From Aralia elata (taxonomy: Eukaryota > Streptophyta > Magnoliopsida > Apiales > Araliaceae): a DNA stretch of 64,000 bases. Under the pieces are notes generated by a model that was not told the DNA's origin, ran no database searches, and saw only the letters and a program-made list of their open reading frames with translations. This document shows, one piece after another, positions 24,665 through 36,452 of the stretch (its first letter is position 1; each line of letters opens with the position of its first letter). The stretch covers positions 33,254,414-33,318,413 of the forward strand of contig CM068384.1 in NCBI GenBank assembly GCA_034770075.1, given 5' to 3'. The translations under genes and the position numbers were made by a program.

Positions 24665-27600
24665 TGTGACGCCCCCAAATCTGGGTTTCCTAACCTCGAA
24701 TTCGGTGCTCACGATACTCAACGACAAACATACTTTCTAACTAAATGCGGAATAATAAACATATATTGTTTATTGAAATAATAATAAGGTCTTGCAATCT
24801 TGGTCCCAAGGTTCTTTAACCTTAACATAAAACGTACCCTTAATACAATAAAAGGTTCACTTAATCAAACAACATTCAAGAATAACTAGTACATAGGCAC
24901 TATCGGGCGTCTATTCTTGCACCTTCCTTTTTCCTTTGTCTCCTCTAGACGTTTCTGCCTTAGCTGAAATAAAGATCATGATATAGCAAGGGTAAGCAAC
25001 TAATTTGCTTAGCAAGTATATACACAAAGAGATATATCATGATAGAAGGAAATTTCGCTTTCAATGTTCAACAACAGTATAGCATTGTGAAGAATTATGA
25101 ATTATCAGTCAACAGTTGAATATTCGAATAATTGAATGTCAATTACTGAGTGGTTTGAAATAACCAAGGACGTTTACCAAGGTTCTCAGCATGTAAGCTG
25201 GACCTCTTAAAAAGTTTTGGTAATCGAGGGGATCAGTCTCTCATACCCCGTGATTTATACATAAACACTTAATAACCAGCATTGATATCATGCCTTAAAC
25301 AAGTTTATCATTTTCTCAGCCAAGAGTTCTTACCACAACAATTTAATAAGAACAACTTTTAAAATACCATTGTCTTAACCAATTTAGACATGCTGGATCT
25401 AGCTGATACAAATAGCATAGATCGATCTCATAAACAATTCATACTTGAAAGAACTTTAATTAAATTTACAGTTCAATCATAATAGGATAGGAATTCAATT
25501 GCACAATGTGCGAATCTCAATAATCAGTATAGATGTGAATAATCGACAATAATTATTCACTAACATGCTTCGAAAATAATAACTCGAGATTGAGTTAAGG
25601 AACTTGCCTGTCTGCTCAGCTACAAATAATTCTAGCTTTAACTAATTGGCCTTGAAGAACCTAACATTGATAATGTTGATCTATCAATTAGTACTGCGTA
25701 GTTGTATATCGACACGCTTACTTATGCTATTTATTTAACAATTAAGCAAATCACATAGCACACATAAACTATCGTAAATCCTATAAGACACTTAATTGAT
25801 CCTTAGGTTGATGGTTTAATTAATTACCAATGTTTCCCTTAAGTGATAAACACTTGTTAAACCCTTAAACAATTAATAATAATTGTTCAATTGATTAACA
25901 TTACTCTTTCTTAAGTAATATTTATTTATTAAACCCTTAAGCAATTGATTATGATTATTTCATTAATGGGTTATTAAGCTCTCTCTATTTTATTGACTCT
26001 ATCTTCAATTAATTACTATTAAATAGTAATTAATTAATTATCTTTAGTCATTATTATTAATAGTACTTAATAACTAATTATATTCACTTATTATTTAATT
26101 ATTAATTAAATAATAATCAAATTATAAATTTTAATTGTCTTTAATTATTATTTAAGATTAAATAATAATTAATTAGGTTTGTTTATTATTTAACGTTAAT
26201 CAAATAATTAATTAGTGCGTAACGATTATCTTTAGTTATTATTTAATAATAAATAATAGCTAATTAGATTTATTTATTATTTAAAGTTAATTAAATAATA
26301 ATTAATTAGTAAATATGAATTATCTTTAGTTATTATTTAATAATAAATAATAACTAATTAAATTTATTTATTATTTAAGGTTAATCAAGTAATAAATAAT
26401 TACTTAGTGAATAAGAATTATCTTTAGTTATTATTTGATAATAAATAATAACTAATTAGGTTTATTTATTATTTAAGGTTAATTAAATAATAAATAATTA
26501 ATTAGTGAGTAAGACTTATCTTTAGTTATTATTTAATAATAACTAATTAGGTTTATTTATTATTTAATGTTAATCAAATAATAAATAACTAATAAGTGAG
26601 TACTAATTATCTTTAGTTATTATTTAATAATAAATAATAACTAATCATAAATAATTAATTTCAATTCTTAATTATCCTTAATTATTATTTAATAATAATT
26701 AATCAATTACTTAACTTTATTTATTATTTAAACATAATTAAATAACAAATAGTTAATTTTTTTTTCTAATTTTCGTTCTTGATTTCCAGATTTGGGGTCT
26801 TTCACCAAAACCTTCATAAAACGAAATCTACAACTTCGATTTACGATCCGTCAATTTTGTTGGATTCGTATCTTCCTGAACTACACTTTTCATTTATCAA
26901 ACATCAAATTTGGTTATGTTTAGGTCTCAGAAAACAGGCTCAAAGTCAAAGGTCAGCAAGGTTGTTCAACAGTTGGCATGCTTTGGTAATAAATTCATGG
27001 TTTGCTCATTTTTCAACATATTTGAGTGATTCAAAAGGAATTTTGTCCCTAACCTATGGATCTATCATATCAAGAAAGAAAATCACAAGATCCCTTTATA
27101 GATTTCAAAATGACAAGCATATAACAACCTTTTTCAAACAAAATTTCTGGAAATCTCCTTTACTTCCTTTCTTCTAAATTTTTCCAACATAAACTCACAC
27201 ATATGAACAAGCAAAACATTATATATTCAAGATCTAACCTTATCATAAGGTTCTAGCCATCAAGAACATAAAACTTCAAGGATCTATGTCCAAACACATT
27301 AAAATAGCTTAAAGTTTGGAGTTATACCTTTTTGATTTCTTCTTCTTCTTTTCCTTCCCAAAATAGGTTGTGAATGGGGATGGCCTAAACAATCAAGACC
27401 TTCTTCTTTCTCCCACAAGATTTGTTCTTGCTTTTTCTTCAAACTCTCTCTCTAACACTCTCTCTATACTTGGTGAATAATGAACCAACCTCACTATCAT
27501 TGGTGAGGGGTCCTATTTATAGGAAAGTAGAGACCGTGGGTAAAATAGTCATTAACCATGACTAGGCAAGGGCAATTTGGTCAATTCATCAATAATAGGA

Positions 27601-28076
27601 AGCTTCCTAGCAACTTCCTCAAGGGTATTTTAAACATTACCTAACTTCTTTTAAGGTTAAAATAGTCTTTTCGCAAAATCTTAATTATTCATTAGTTATT
27701 AACCATTCTTCATTGGTTATTAGACATTGGTTATTATCTTGCCATAATTACATTGTTTAAACACAATGGTTATTATCCCGCCATAATTACATTGGTTATT
27801 AACCACTTGGATATACAATGGTTATTGTCCCTTCATAATTACCTTGGTTATTAACCACTCTTGGCCATTTTAGCCATTACACACCAATTCCTACACTTGA
27901 CTCACATATGGTTATTTCTTAACCATAGTTATATCATATCTGCCAACACAAGTATAGACACATCTTATACATATCCCACCAATTAACCCAAGTGAGTTTA
28001 AATAGAACACAACGTTAACTCATTAAATTAAATTAGATTTAATTAATAAGGACGTTTAAAATTCACGGGCATTACA
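24665..28076 (-). repeat. Chromovirus 3' LTR (left copy)
   Basis: It contains an AT-rich tandem array (about 26,130-26,700), GGTTATTAACCA-type short repeats (27,690-27,890) and, on the minus strand, a CTATAAATAGG promoter-like TATA box at about 27,512-27,522. A 132-codon frame at 26,779-27,177 is conserved in both LTRs only because the LTRs are copies of each other. Confidence 0.92.
26130..26700. repeat. ~97-bp AT-rich tandem array inside the LTR
   Basis: About five units, each with TATCTTTAGTTATTATTTAA followed by TTTATTTATTATTTAA. The array is repeated at about 34,500-35,060 in the other LTR with the same unit number, so it already existed in the element before this insertion. Confidence 0.8.
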
Positions 28077-28087
28077 TCCCTCCCCCC
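28077..28087 (-). promoter_or_regulatory. Polypurine tract of nested chromovirus
   Basis: Read on the minus strand, GGGGGGAGGGA sits directly before the 3' LTR. It is the expected primer site for plus-strand DNA synthesis. Confidence 0.8.
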
Positions 28088-28125
28088 TTATAAAAAATTC
28101 CGTCCTCGGAATTGCAAAAATAGGG

Positions 28126-30943
28126 TTACTCAAATAAAAACGGATAATTCACTTTCATTTTCACCTCGAGTTCCCACGTAGCTTCTTCGACTGCGTGATT
28201 CCTCTAGAGAACTTTGACGGAATGGATGGTCTTGTTTCTCAGCTTCTGTTCCTTTCTATCGAAAATCTGGACAGGAACTTCCTCGTACGTTAAGTCCTTC
28301 TCGACTTGGATTGGTTTATAGGAGATAACGTGCTTATAGCCTGGTTTATACGGCCGCAACACTGACACATGAAACACGTTGTGAATGTGCTCAAGTTCAG
28401 GAGGTAACGCTACCTCGTATGCCACCTCGCCGATTCGCCTCAAAATCTCGAATGGTCCTATGTACCTAGGGCTCAATTTGCCCTTCTTCCCAAACCGGAT
28501 CTTTCCTTTCCAAGGAGATACCTTCAAAAATACAAAGCTACCAACTTCAAGGTCCCGCTTCTGACGATGTAAGTCGGCATATTTCTTCTGGCGATCTTGA
28601 GCTGCTACCAGCCAGTTTCTGATCAGCCGCACGATGTCTGTAGTCTGCTGCACCATTTCTGGTCCCAGCAATCTTCGCTCCCCAATCTCGTCCCAACACA
28701 TCGGGGTTCGACATTTCCTTCCATATAGCGCTTCGTACGGTGGCATGCCGATACTGGCGTGATAGCTATTGTTGTAAGCAAACTCCACCAGTGGCAAATG
28801 GTCATCCCAGCTGCCCTTTAAATCCATCACGACTGCCCGAAGCATATCTTCTAGGGTCTGAATCGTTCGCTCGCTCTGGCCATCGGTTTGAGGATGATAC
28901 GTTGTACTCAACCTCAACTGCGTTCCCATTCTTGCCTGCAGACTTTTCCAAAAATTCGACGTGAAGCGCAGATCTCTGTCAGATACAATTGATACCGGCA
29001 CTCCATGTCGTGACACTATCTCCTTCACATAAAACTTTGCCAATTGCTCCAGATTGTACCGTATCTTGATTGGCAGAAAATGAGCAGACTTGGTTAGACG
29101 ATCCACAATTACCCAGATGGCGTCTAAACCCTTATGAGTTGGTGGCAGTCCCACCACAAAGTCCATTGTGATGTGCTCCCACTTCCACTCCGGAATCTCT
29201 AACGGTTGAAGTAATTCGCTCGGTCGTTGGTGCTCTGCTTTAATCCGTTGGCATGTCAGACATCGGCTGACGCACTCCGCCACTTCGCGTTTCATATTTG
29301 GCCACCAGAAATTTTGTTGCAAATCCTGGTACATCTTTGTGCTTCCAGGATGTACTGAGCACTTCGTGCTGTGAGCTTCCTGAAGGATTTCTTCCCTCAA
29401 TTCCAGATCCAATGGTACCCAGACTCTCCCTTCAAATCTTAGCAATCCAGTGCTATCAATCTTATACTTAAGCTCCTCGCCTTCGGCAATTCGTTTCTTT
29501 ATTGCATCACAATCCTCATCCTTTCCTTGAGCCTCCTTAATTTGATCCAATAAGGTCGGGCTCGCTATCACTGTAAACAATTTCCCGATCGACTCCATCG
29601 GATACTTAACCTCCAATTCCAGACGTTCGAACTCCTTTATCAGCTCTGCCTGAGTTGTAAGCCTCATCAATTTCTCTTTGCCTTTCCTACTCAGGGCATC
29701 TGCCACTACATTTGCTTTGCTTGGATGGTACAGAATCTCACAGTCGTAATCCTTGATCAATTCTAACCATCGGCGCTGCCTCATATTCAGCTCCTTCTGA
29801 GTGAAGATATATTTCAGACTCTTGTGATCTGTATATATCTCGCACCTCTCTCCATATAAGTAGTGCCTCCAAATCTTCAAGGCGAACACTACTGCTGCTA
29901 ACTCCAGATCATGAGTCGGGTATCCCTTCTCATAGTCCTTCAGCTGACGTGAAGCGTACGCAATGATCTTGCCATGCTGTATTAGTACACAACCAAGGCC
30001 CTTGTGTGACGCATCACTATATACTACAAAACCTCCAGTGTCGTCCGGTAAAGCCAACACTGGTGCTTGGCTAAGTCTTTTCTTCAGCTACATGAAACTC
30101 TCCTCGCACTTCTCCGTCCAAACGAACTTTACCGTCTTTATGGTTAGATTGGTCAACGGTGATGCTATCTTCAAGAAATCCTGGATGAACCTCCGATAGT
30201 ATCCTGCTAACCCTAGGAAACTCCTGATCTCCGTTGGCGTCTTCGGTTGCTCCCAGTTGATAATGGCTTCCACCTTGGCTGGGTCTACCAAAACGCCATC
30301 CCGGTCAATGACGTGACCTAGAAACTGCACCCTTTGCAACCAAAATTCACACTTTGAAAACTTCGCGTACAATTTCTCCCTTCTTAATGCCTTCAAAATA
30401 ATCCTTAGATGTTTAGCATGTTCTTCCTCTGTCACTGAATACACCAAGATGTCATCGATGAATACTACCACGAGCTTGTCCAAGTACTGCTTGAACACTC
30501 TGTTCATCATATCCATGAATGTCGCTGGTGCATTTGTTAGTCCAAATGACATTACCAGAAACTCGAAATGTCCATAAAGAGTTCTGAATGCCGTCTTCGG
30601 GATATCCTCCTGTCTCACCCTTAGTTGATGGTAGCCTGTCCTTAAATCAATCTTTGAAAAGTATTTCACTCCCTTGAGTTGATCAAACAGATCGTCTATT
30701 CTGGGCAGCGGGTATCTGTTCTTAATCATAACCTTCTTTAATTCCCTGTAATCGATACTGAGCCTTAACGATCCATCCTTCTTCTTTACGAACAGAACTG
30801 ACGCTCCCCACGGAGATACACTCGGACGAATATACCCTTCTTAACCTCTCCTCCAGACTTGTTGCCTCCGCAAGATTGGCTATCGATCCCTTTCCTTTTA
30901 TTCGGGTTACTTCCCCCACGGCTACCTTCCTTGTGACCATCAT
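28126..30943 (-). pseudogene. Chromovirus Pol: RT, RNase H, integrase, chromodomain
   Basis: Reverse transcriptase starts abruptly near 30,810 (FVRKEEGW-type motif in a shifted frame), continues in frame at 30,729-30,088 with the catalytic FIDDILVYS, then RNase H (VVYSDASHKGLG), a Pro-rich linker, integrase HHCC zinc finger (HPGSTKM through CLTCQ) and the DDE core (TMDFVVG, VSDRDLRFTS, QTDGQSERT), a GPF-E-type module (SPRYIGPFEIL) and a chromodomain (KTIHSVKVL through EEATWELE). TAG stops at 30,088 (from CAG) and 28,204 (from TGG) interrupt it. Reading through the second stop gives the expected chromodomain end at 28,126. The protease and N-terminal RT are absent, so the element cannot be autonomous. 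Confidence 0.88.
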
Positions 30944-31646
30944 GGCTTTTCTGATCTTGGTTGTACTTTGTCAACGCTTCATTTCCTCCTTGGCAATGAT
31001 TGCTTCCTTAAGTAACGTAGGAAATATGTTGATCTGCAAAACCACAACCTTACTATACTCCCAGGGCTTCAACCCTTGTTCAAATCTCTTCGCTCGCCTA
31101 GCTCCGGTGTCCACTTGGTGTGGAGCAAACCTAGCTAGTTTGTTAAACTTCGTTGCGTACTCTACTACCAACATATCATCTTGCTTCAGTTCCAAGAACT
31201 TTATCTCCATACTTGCCTGCATACTTTCTAGAAAGTAATTTTTCGAAAAACAGCTCCTTAAAATGAGTCCACGCAGTTGTGCCTTCCCTAGCTCGGCTTC
31301 TATTCGCCTTCCACCAGTAATTTGACTCACCTTTCCTTATGAAAGTGGCAAACGAAGTCTTCTGTTCCTTGGTCACTCTTGCGACCTTGAAAACTTTCTT
31401 CATTTCTGCTACCCATGTCTGGGCTTCACTCGGATCCGTATTCCCACGAAACTCTGGTGGTCCTAGTAATTTGAAACCCGTAAAGTTTGTCATGTGACTT
31501 CATGGCCGAACAACCGCAATGGCTGGTCTGCCTTGCATCGTTTCCTCTAACAAGTTCGCAAAGGTCCTCTTGGGGTCAGTCTGACCCTCCTCGTTATTCA
31601 CTGACTCTTCCACCCTCGTGTATCGGGGTTGTCCCCTTGACGGCAT
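30944..31646 (-). pseudogene. Chromovirus Gag, broken
   Basis: It begins MPSRGQPRYTRVEES near 31,646. An in-frame TGA at 31,500 is followed by the capsid region (31,493-31,176; PPEFRGNTDPSEAQTWV) and, after frameshifts near 31,290, by 31,330-30,971 (LELKQDDMLVVEYATKFN). The matching nucleic-acid-binding CCHC knuckle that should follow is missing, and the sequence jumps to reverse transcriptase. The virus-like particle protein is thus incomplete. Confidence 0.8.
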
Positions 31647-33024
31647 TGTTTGTTCTAAACAAAACCTTACATAAATCCTTCTTGTTTTACACATCGTGCA
31701 AAATTCTACTGATGTTATCATTTAAGAGTCAAAGCACAAATCGATCACAATCAATCATGTAATAATAATACCACATTTATATTCATACACCCCTTAGTGT
31801 GTCAAACACTTATAATTCCGGCATATTCCTATAAATGTTAACTATCCCATTAAGACACAAAAGATGGGATTAATAAGAACTACATTCCCCTAGATCTGAA
31901 AAGTGGGGATGTATCATCATCATATCACCTCAAGGCACCTTTAATAAATACTAATAAGCTCATCTTAGTACCTCGTACTACTTACATCATATAGCATTCC
32001 TGATATCCACTTATCCCTTTGTTACTAACAACAAGATGGGATTCACATAACTACTCCACGACTTACACAAAGTTGGGATTTACAACAGATATACTGCTAG
32101 CTGTACAAAAACTGAGATTCACATTTCTTACATGCATAGATATACTAGTACATATACATTGACCACTATTCTTCATTCATTACGACTCACAAAGGTCTTA
32201 TAACTCTCAGACTTAACCTTTCTTTCTTTCATTTCCTCCATCTATTCCTTATATCAGGCTCCAATTAATCCTCCTTAGGGATTTCCATTATCTCATCATT
32301 CAGTTCCATCTCTAGATACTTTTTCCAGACCAGACACTAAATCTACCCTTGGTTCATTTCTTATAATCTCTCTGTTGTCTGTCCCTTCTAATCATCAAAA
32401 CAATCTAAATTGCCATCAGTCATCTCTTAATTTTAATTTTTTTTTGCATATAACATCATTCATCTTAATACTCTCAACTTTTGTTTAACAACTCTATATG
32501 AGTCTATTACCTTTGTCTCACCTGGTATTCCACAATAAAGCTTCATAACTTAACTAACACTTCAAAATATCGATATATTCATTATTTATCGAATCAATCA
32601 TTTCCTTCTTGCAAACCTTAACCCAACAGATTCTAAGGTACCCTCTCTTCATCACAAAGAAACTCTATACCACATCACTCCAATATCTTATCTAATGAAT
32701 AGCCACAAAAATTTATCAATAGCCACAGAATTGATCAATAGCATCAAATGATTAATCTAATTACCTCGAATATCTATAACTCCAGCTTACAATGGATCAT
32801 CCATACTTAATGGTCTTCACTTTACCATATTATCTCATCAATACACATTCCTCAAATTATCCATAAGCTTAATAACACCAACGTATGATCCAAATCCTCA
32901 ATTTTAAGATCATAGTAAATTTCTACCCAAAAATAACTCTATATGAGTTCTATCCCTTTCTATTCCTCTATATTCTCTCAGGTTATAGCCTAAGGACTCT
33001 TTCTCCTAAGGGTTATAACCTATA
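31647..33024 (-). other. Chromovirus leader between LTR and gag
   Basis: About 1.4 kb of AT-rich, non-coding untranslated leader between the primer-binding site and gag. No ORF or structural motif recognised. Confidence 0.6.
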
Positions 33025-33037
33025 GCTCTGATACCAA
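33025..33037 (-). promoter_or_regulatory. Primer-binding site (initiator tRNA-Met)
   Basis: Read on the minus strand, TTGGTATCAGAGC lies two bases inside the 5' LTR. It is complementary to the 3' end of plant initiator tRNA-Met. Confidence 0.92.
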
Positions 33038-33039
33038 CC

Positions 33040-36000
33040 TGTGACGCCCCCAAATTCGGGTTTCCTAACCTCGAATTCGGTGCTCACGATACTCAACGAC
33101 AAACATACTTTCTAACTAAATGCGGAATAATAAACATACATTGTTTATTGAAATAATAATAAGGTCTTGCAATCTTGGTCCCAAGGTTCTTTAACCTTAA
33201 CATAAAACGTACCCTTAATACAATAAAAGGTTCACTTAATCAAACAACATTCAAGAATAACTAGTACATAGGCACTATCGGGCGTCTATTCTTGCACCTT
33301 CCTTTTTCCTTTGTCTCCTCTAGACGTTTCTGTCTTAGCTGAAATAAAGATCATGATATAGTGAGGGTAAGCAACTAATTTGCTTAGCAAGTATATACAC
33401 AAAGAGATATATCATGATAGAAGGAAATTTCGCTTTCAATGTTCAACAACAGTATAGCATTGTGAAGAATTATGAATTATCAGTCAACAGTTGAATATTC
33501 GAATAATTGAATGTCAATTACTGAGTGGTTTGAAATAACCAAGGACGTTTACCAAGGTTCTCAGCATGTAAGCTGAACCTCTTAAAAAGTTTTGGTAATC
33601 GAGGGGATCAGCGTCTCATACCCCGTGATTTATGCATAAACACTTAATAACCAGCATTGATATCATGCCTTAAACAAGTTTATCATTTTCTCAGCCAAGA
33701 GTTCTTACCACAACAATTTAATAAGAACAGCTTTTAAAATACCATTGTCTTAACCAATTTAGACATGCTGGATCTAGCTGATACAAATAGCATAGATCGA
33801 TCGCATAAACAATTCATACTTGAAAGAACTTTAATTAAATTTACAGTTCAATCATAATAGGATAGGAATTTAATTGCACAATGTGCGAATCTCAATAATC
33901 AGTATAGATGTGAATAATCGACAATAATTATTCACTAACATGCTTTGAAAATAATAACTCGAGATTGAGTTAGGGAACTTGCCTGTCTGCTCAGCTACAA
34001 ATAATTCTAGCTTTAACTAATTGGCCTTGAAGAACCTAACATTGATAATGTTGATCTATCAATTAGTACTGTGTAGTTGTATATCGACACGCTTACTTAT
34101 GCTATTTATTTAACAATTAAGCAAATCACATAGCACACATAAACTATCGTAAATCCTATAAGACACTTAATTGATCCTTAGGTTGATGGTTTAATTAATT
34201 ACCAATGTTTCCCTTAAGTGATAAACACTTGTTAAACCCTTAAACAATTAATAATAATTGTTCAATTGATTAACATTACTCTTTCTTAAGTAATATTTAT
34301 TTATTAAACCCTTAAGCAATTGATTATGATTGTTTCATTAATGGGTTATTAAGCTCTCTCTATTTTATTGACTCTATCTTCAATTAATTACTATTAAATA
34401 GTAATTAATTAATTATCTTTAGTCATTATTATTAATAGTACTTAATAACTACTTATATTCACTTATTATTTAATTATTAATTAAATAATAATCAAATTAT
34501 AAATTTTAATTGTCTTTAATTATTATTTAAGATTAAATAATAATTAATTAGGTTTGTTTATTATTTAACGTTAATCAAATAATTAATTAGTGCGTAACGA
34601 TTATCTTTAGTTATTATTTAATAATAAATAATAGCTAATTAGATTTATTTATTATTTAAAGTTAATTAAATAATAATTAATTAGTAAATATGAATTATCT
34701 TTATTTATTATTTAATAATAAATAATAACTAATTAAATTTATTTATTATTTAAGGTTAATCAAGTAATAAATAATTACTTAGTGAATAAGAATTATCTTT
34801 AGTTATTATTTGATAATAAATAATAACTAATTAGGTTTATTTATTATTTAAGGTTAATTAAATAATAAATAATTAATTAGTGAGTAAGACTTATCTTTAG
34901 TTATTATTTAATAATAACTAATTAGGTTTATTTATTATTTAATGTTAATCAAATAATAAATAACTAATAAGTGAGTACTAATTATCTTTAGTTATTATTT
35001 AATAATAAATAATAACTAATCATAAATAATTAATTTACAATTCTTAATTATCCTTAATCATTATTTAATAATAATTAATCAATTACTTAACTTTATTTAT
35101 TATTTAAACATAATTAAATAACAAATAGTTAATTTTTTTTTCTAATTTTCGTTCTTGATTTCCAGATTTGGGGTCTTTCACCAAAACCTTCATAAAACGA
35201 AATCTACAACTTCGATTTATGATCCGTCGATTTTGTTGGATTCGTATCTTCCTGAACTACACTTTTCATTTATCAAACATCAAATTTGGTTATGTTTAGA
35301 TCTCGGAAAACAGGCTCAAAGTCAGGGGTCAGCAAGGTTGTTCAACAGTTGGCATGCTTTGGTAATAAATTCATGGTTTGCTCATTTTTCAACATATTTG
35401 AGTGATTCAAAAGGGATTTTGTCCCTAACCTATGGATCTAGCATATCAAGAAAGAAAATCACAAGATCCCTTTATAAATTTCAAAATGACAAGCATATAA
35501 CAACCTTTTTCAAACAAAATTTCCGGAAATCTCCTTTACTTCCTTTCTTCTAAATTTTTCCAACATAAACTCACACATATGAACAAGCAAAACATTATAT
35601 ATTCAAGATCTAACCTTATCATAAGGTTCTAGCCATCAAGAACATAAAACTTCAAGGATCTATGTCCAAACACATTAAAATAGCTTAAAGTTTGGAGTTA
35701 TACCTTTTTGATTTCTTCTTCTTCTTTTCCTTCCCAAAATAGGTTGTGAATGGGGATGGCCTAAACAATCAAGACCTTCTTCTTTCTCCCACAAGATTTG
35801 TTCTTGCTTTTTCTTCAAACTCTCTCTCTAACACTCTCTCTATACTTGGTGAATAATGAACCAACCTCACTATCATTGGTGAGGGGTCCTATTTATAGGA
35901 AAGTAGAGACCGTGGACAAAATAGTCATTAACCATGACTAGGCAAGGGCAATTTGGTCAATTCATCAATAATAGGAAGCTTCCTAGCAACTTCCTCAAGG

Positions 36001-36452
36001 GTATTTTAAACATTACCCAACTTCTTTTAAGGTTAAAATAGTCTTTTCGCAAAATCTTAATTATCCATTAGTTATTAACCATTCTTCATTGGTTATTAGA
36101 CATTGGTTATTATCTTGCCATAATTACATTGTTTAAACACAATGGTTATTATCCCGCCATAATTACATTGGTTATTAACCACTTGGATATACAATGTTTA
36201 TTGCCCCTTCATAATTACCTTGGTTATTAACCACTCTTGGCCATTTTAGCCATTACACACCAATTCCTACACTTGACTCACATATGGTTATTTCTTAACC
36301 ATAGTTATATCATACCTGCCAACACAAGTATAGACACATCTTATACATATCCCACCAATTAACCCAAGTGGGTTTAAATAGAACACAACGTTAACTCATT
36401 AAATTAAATTAGATTTAATTAATAAGGACGTTTAAAATTCACGAGCATTACA
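33040..36452 (-). repeat. Chromovirus 5' LTR (right copy)
   Basis: About 99% like 24,665-28,076, with the same internal tandem array and TATA-like sequence. It drives minus-strand transcription of the element. Confidence 0.92.

Larger units (their letters stand above)
24665..36452 (-). mobile_element. Nested Ty3/gypsy chromovirus (Tekay/Del-like), internally deleted
   Basis: The LTRs (24,665-28,076 and 33,040-36,452; about 3.41 kb) begin TGTGACGCC and end ATTACA, with TSD ACAAC. The primer-binding site and polypurine tract are intact in sequence. Long LTRs, an initiator-tRNA-Met primer site and a C-terminal chromodomain fit the Tekay/Del group. The interior (28,077-33,039, under 5 kb) lacks the Gag zinc knuckle, the protease and the start of reverse transcriptase. 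About 40 LTR differences counted by eye (about 1.2%), mostly C/T or G/A, point to recent insertion, soon after the Tat element. Confidence 0.9.

Noticed and set aside
26779..27177. 132-codon plus-strand ORF, repeated nearly unchanged at 35,155-35,553
   Set aside because: It lies inside the two LTRs, antisense to the element; its conservation only reflects LTR identity. No recognised domain.
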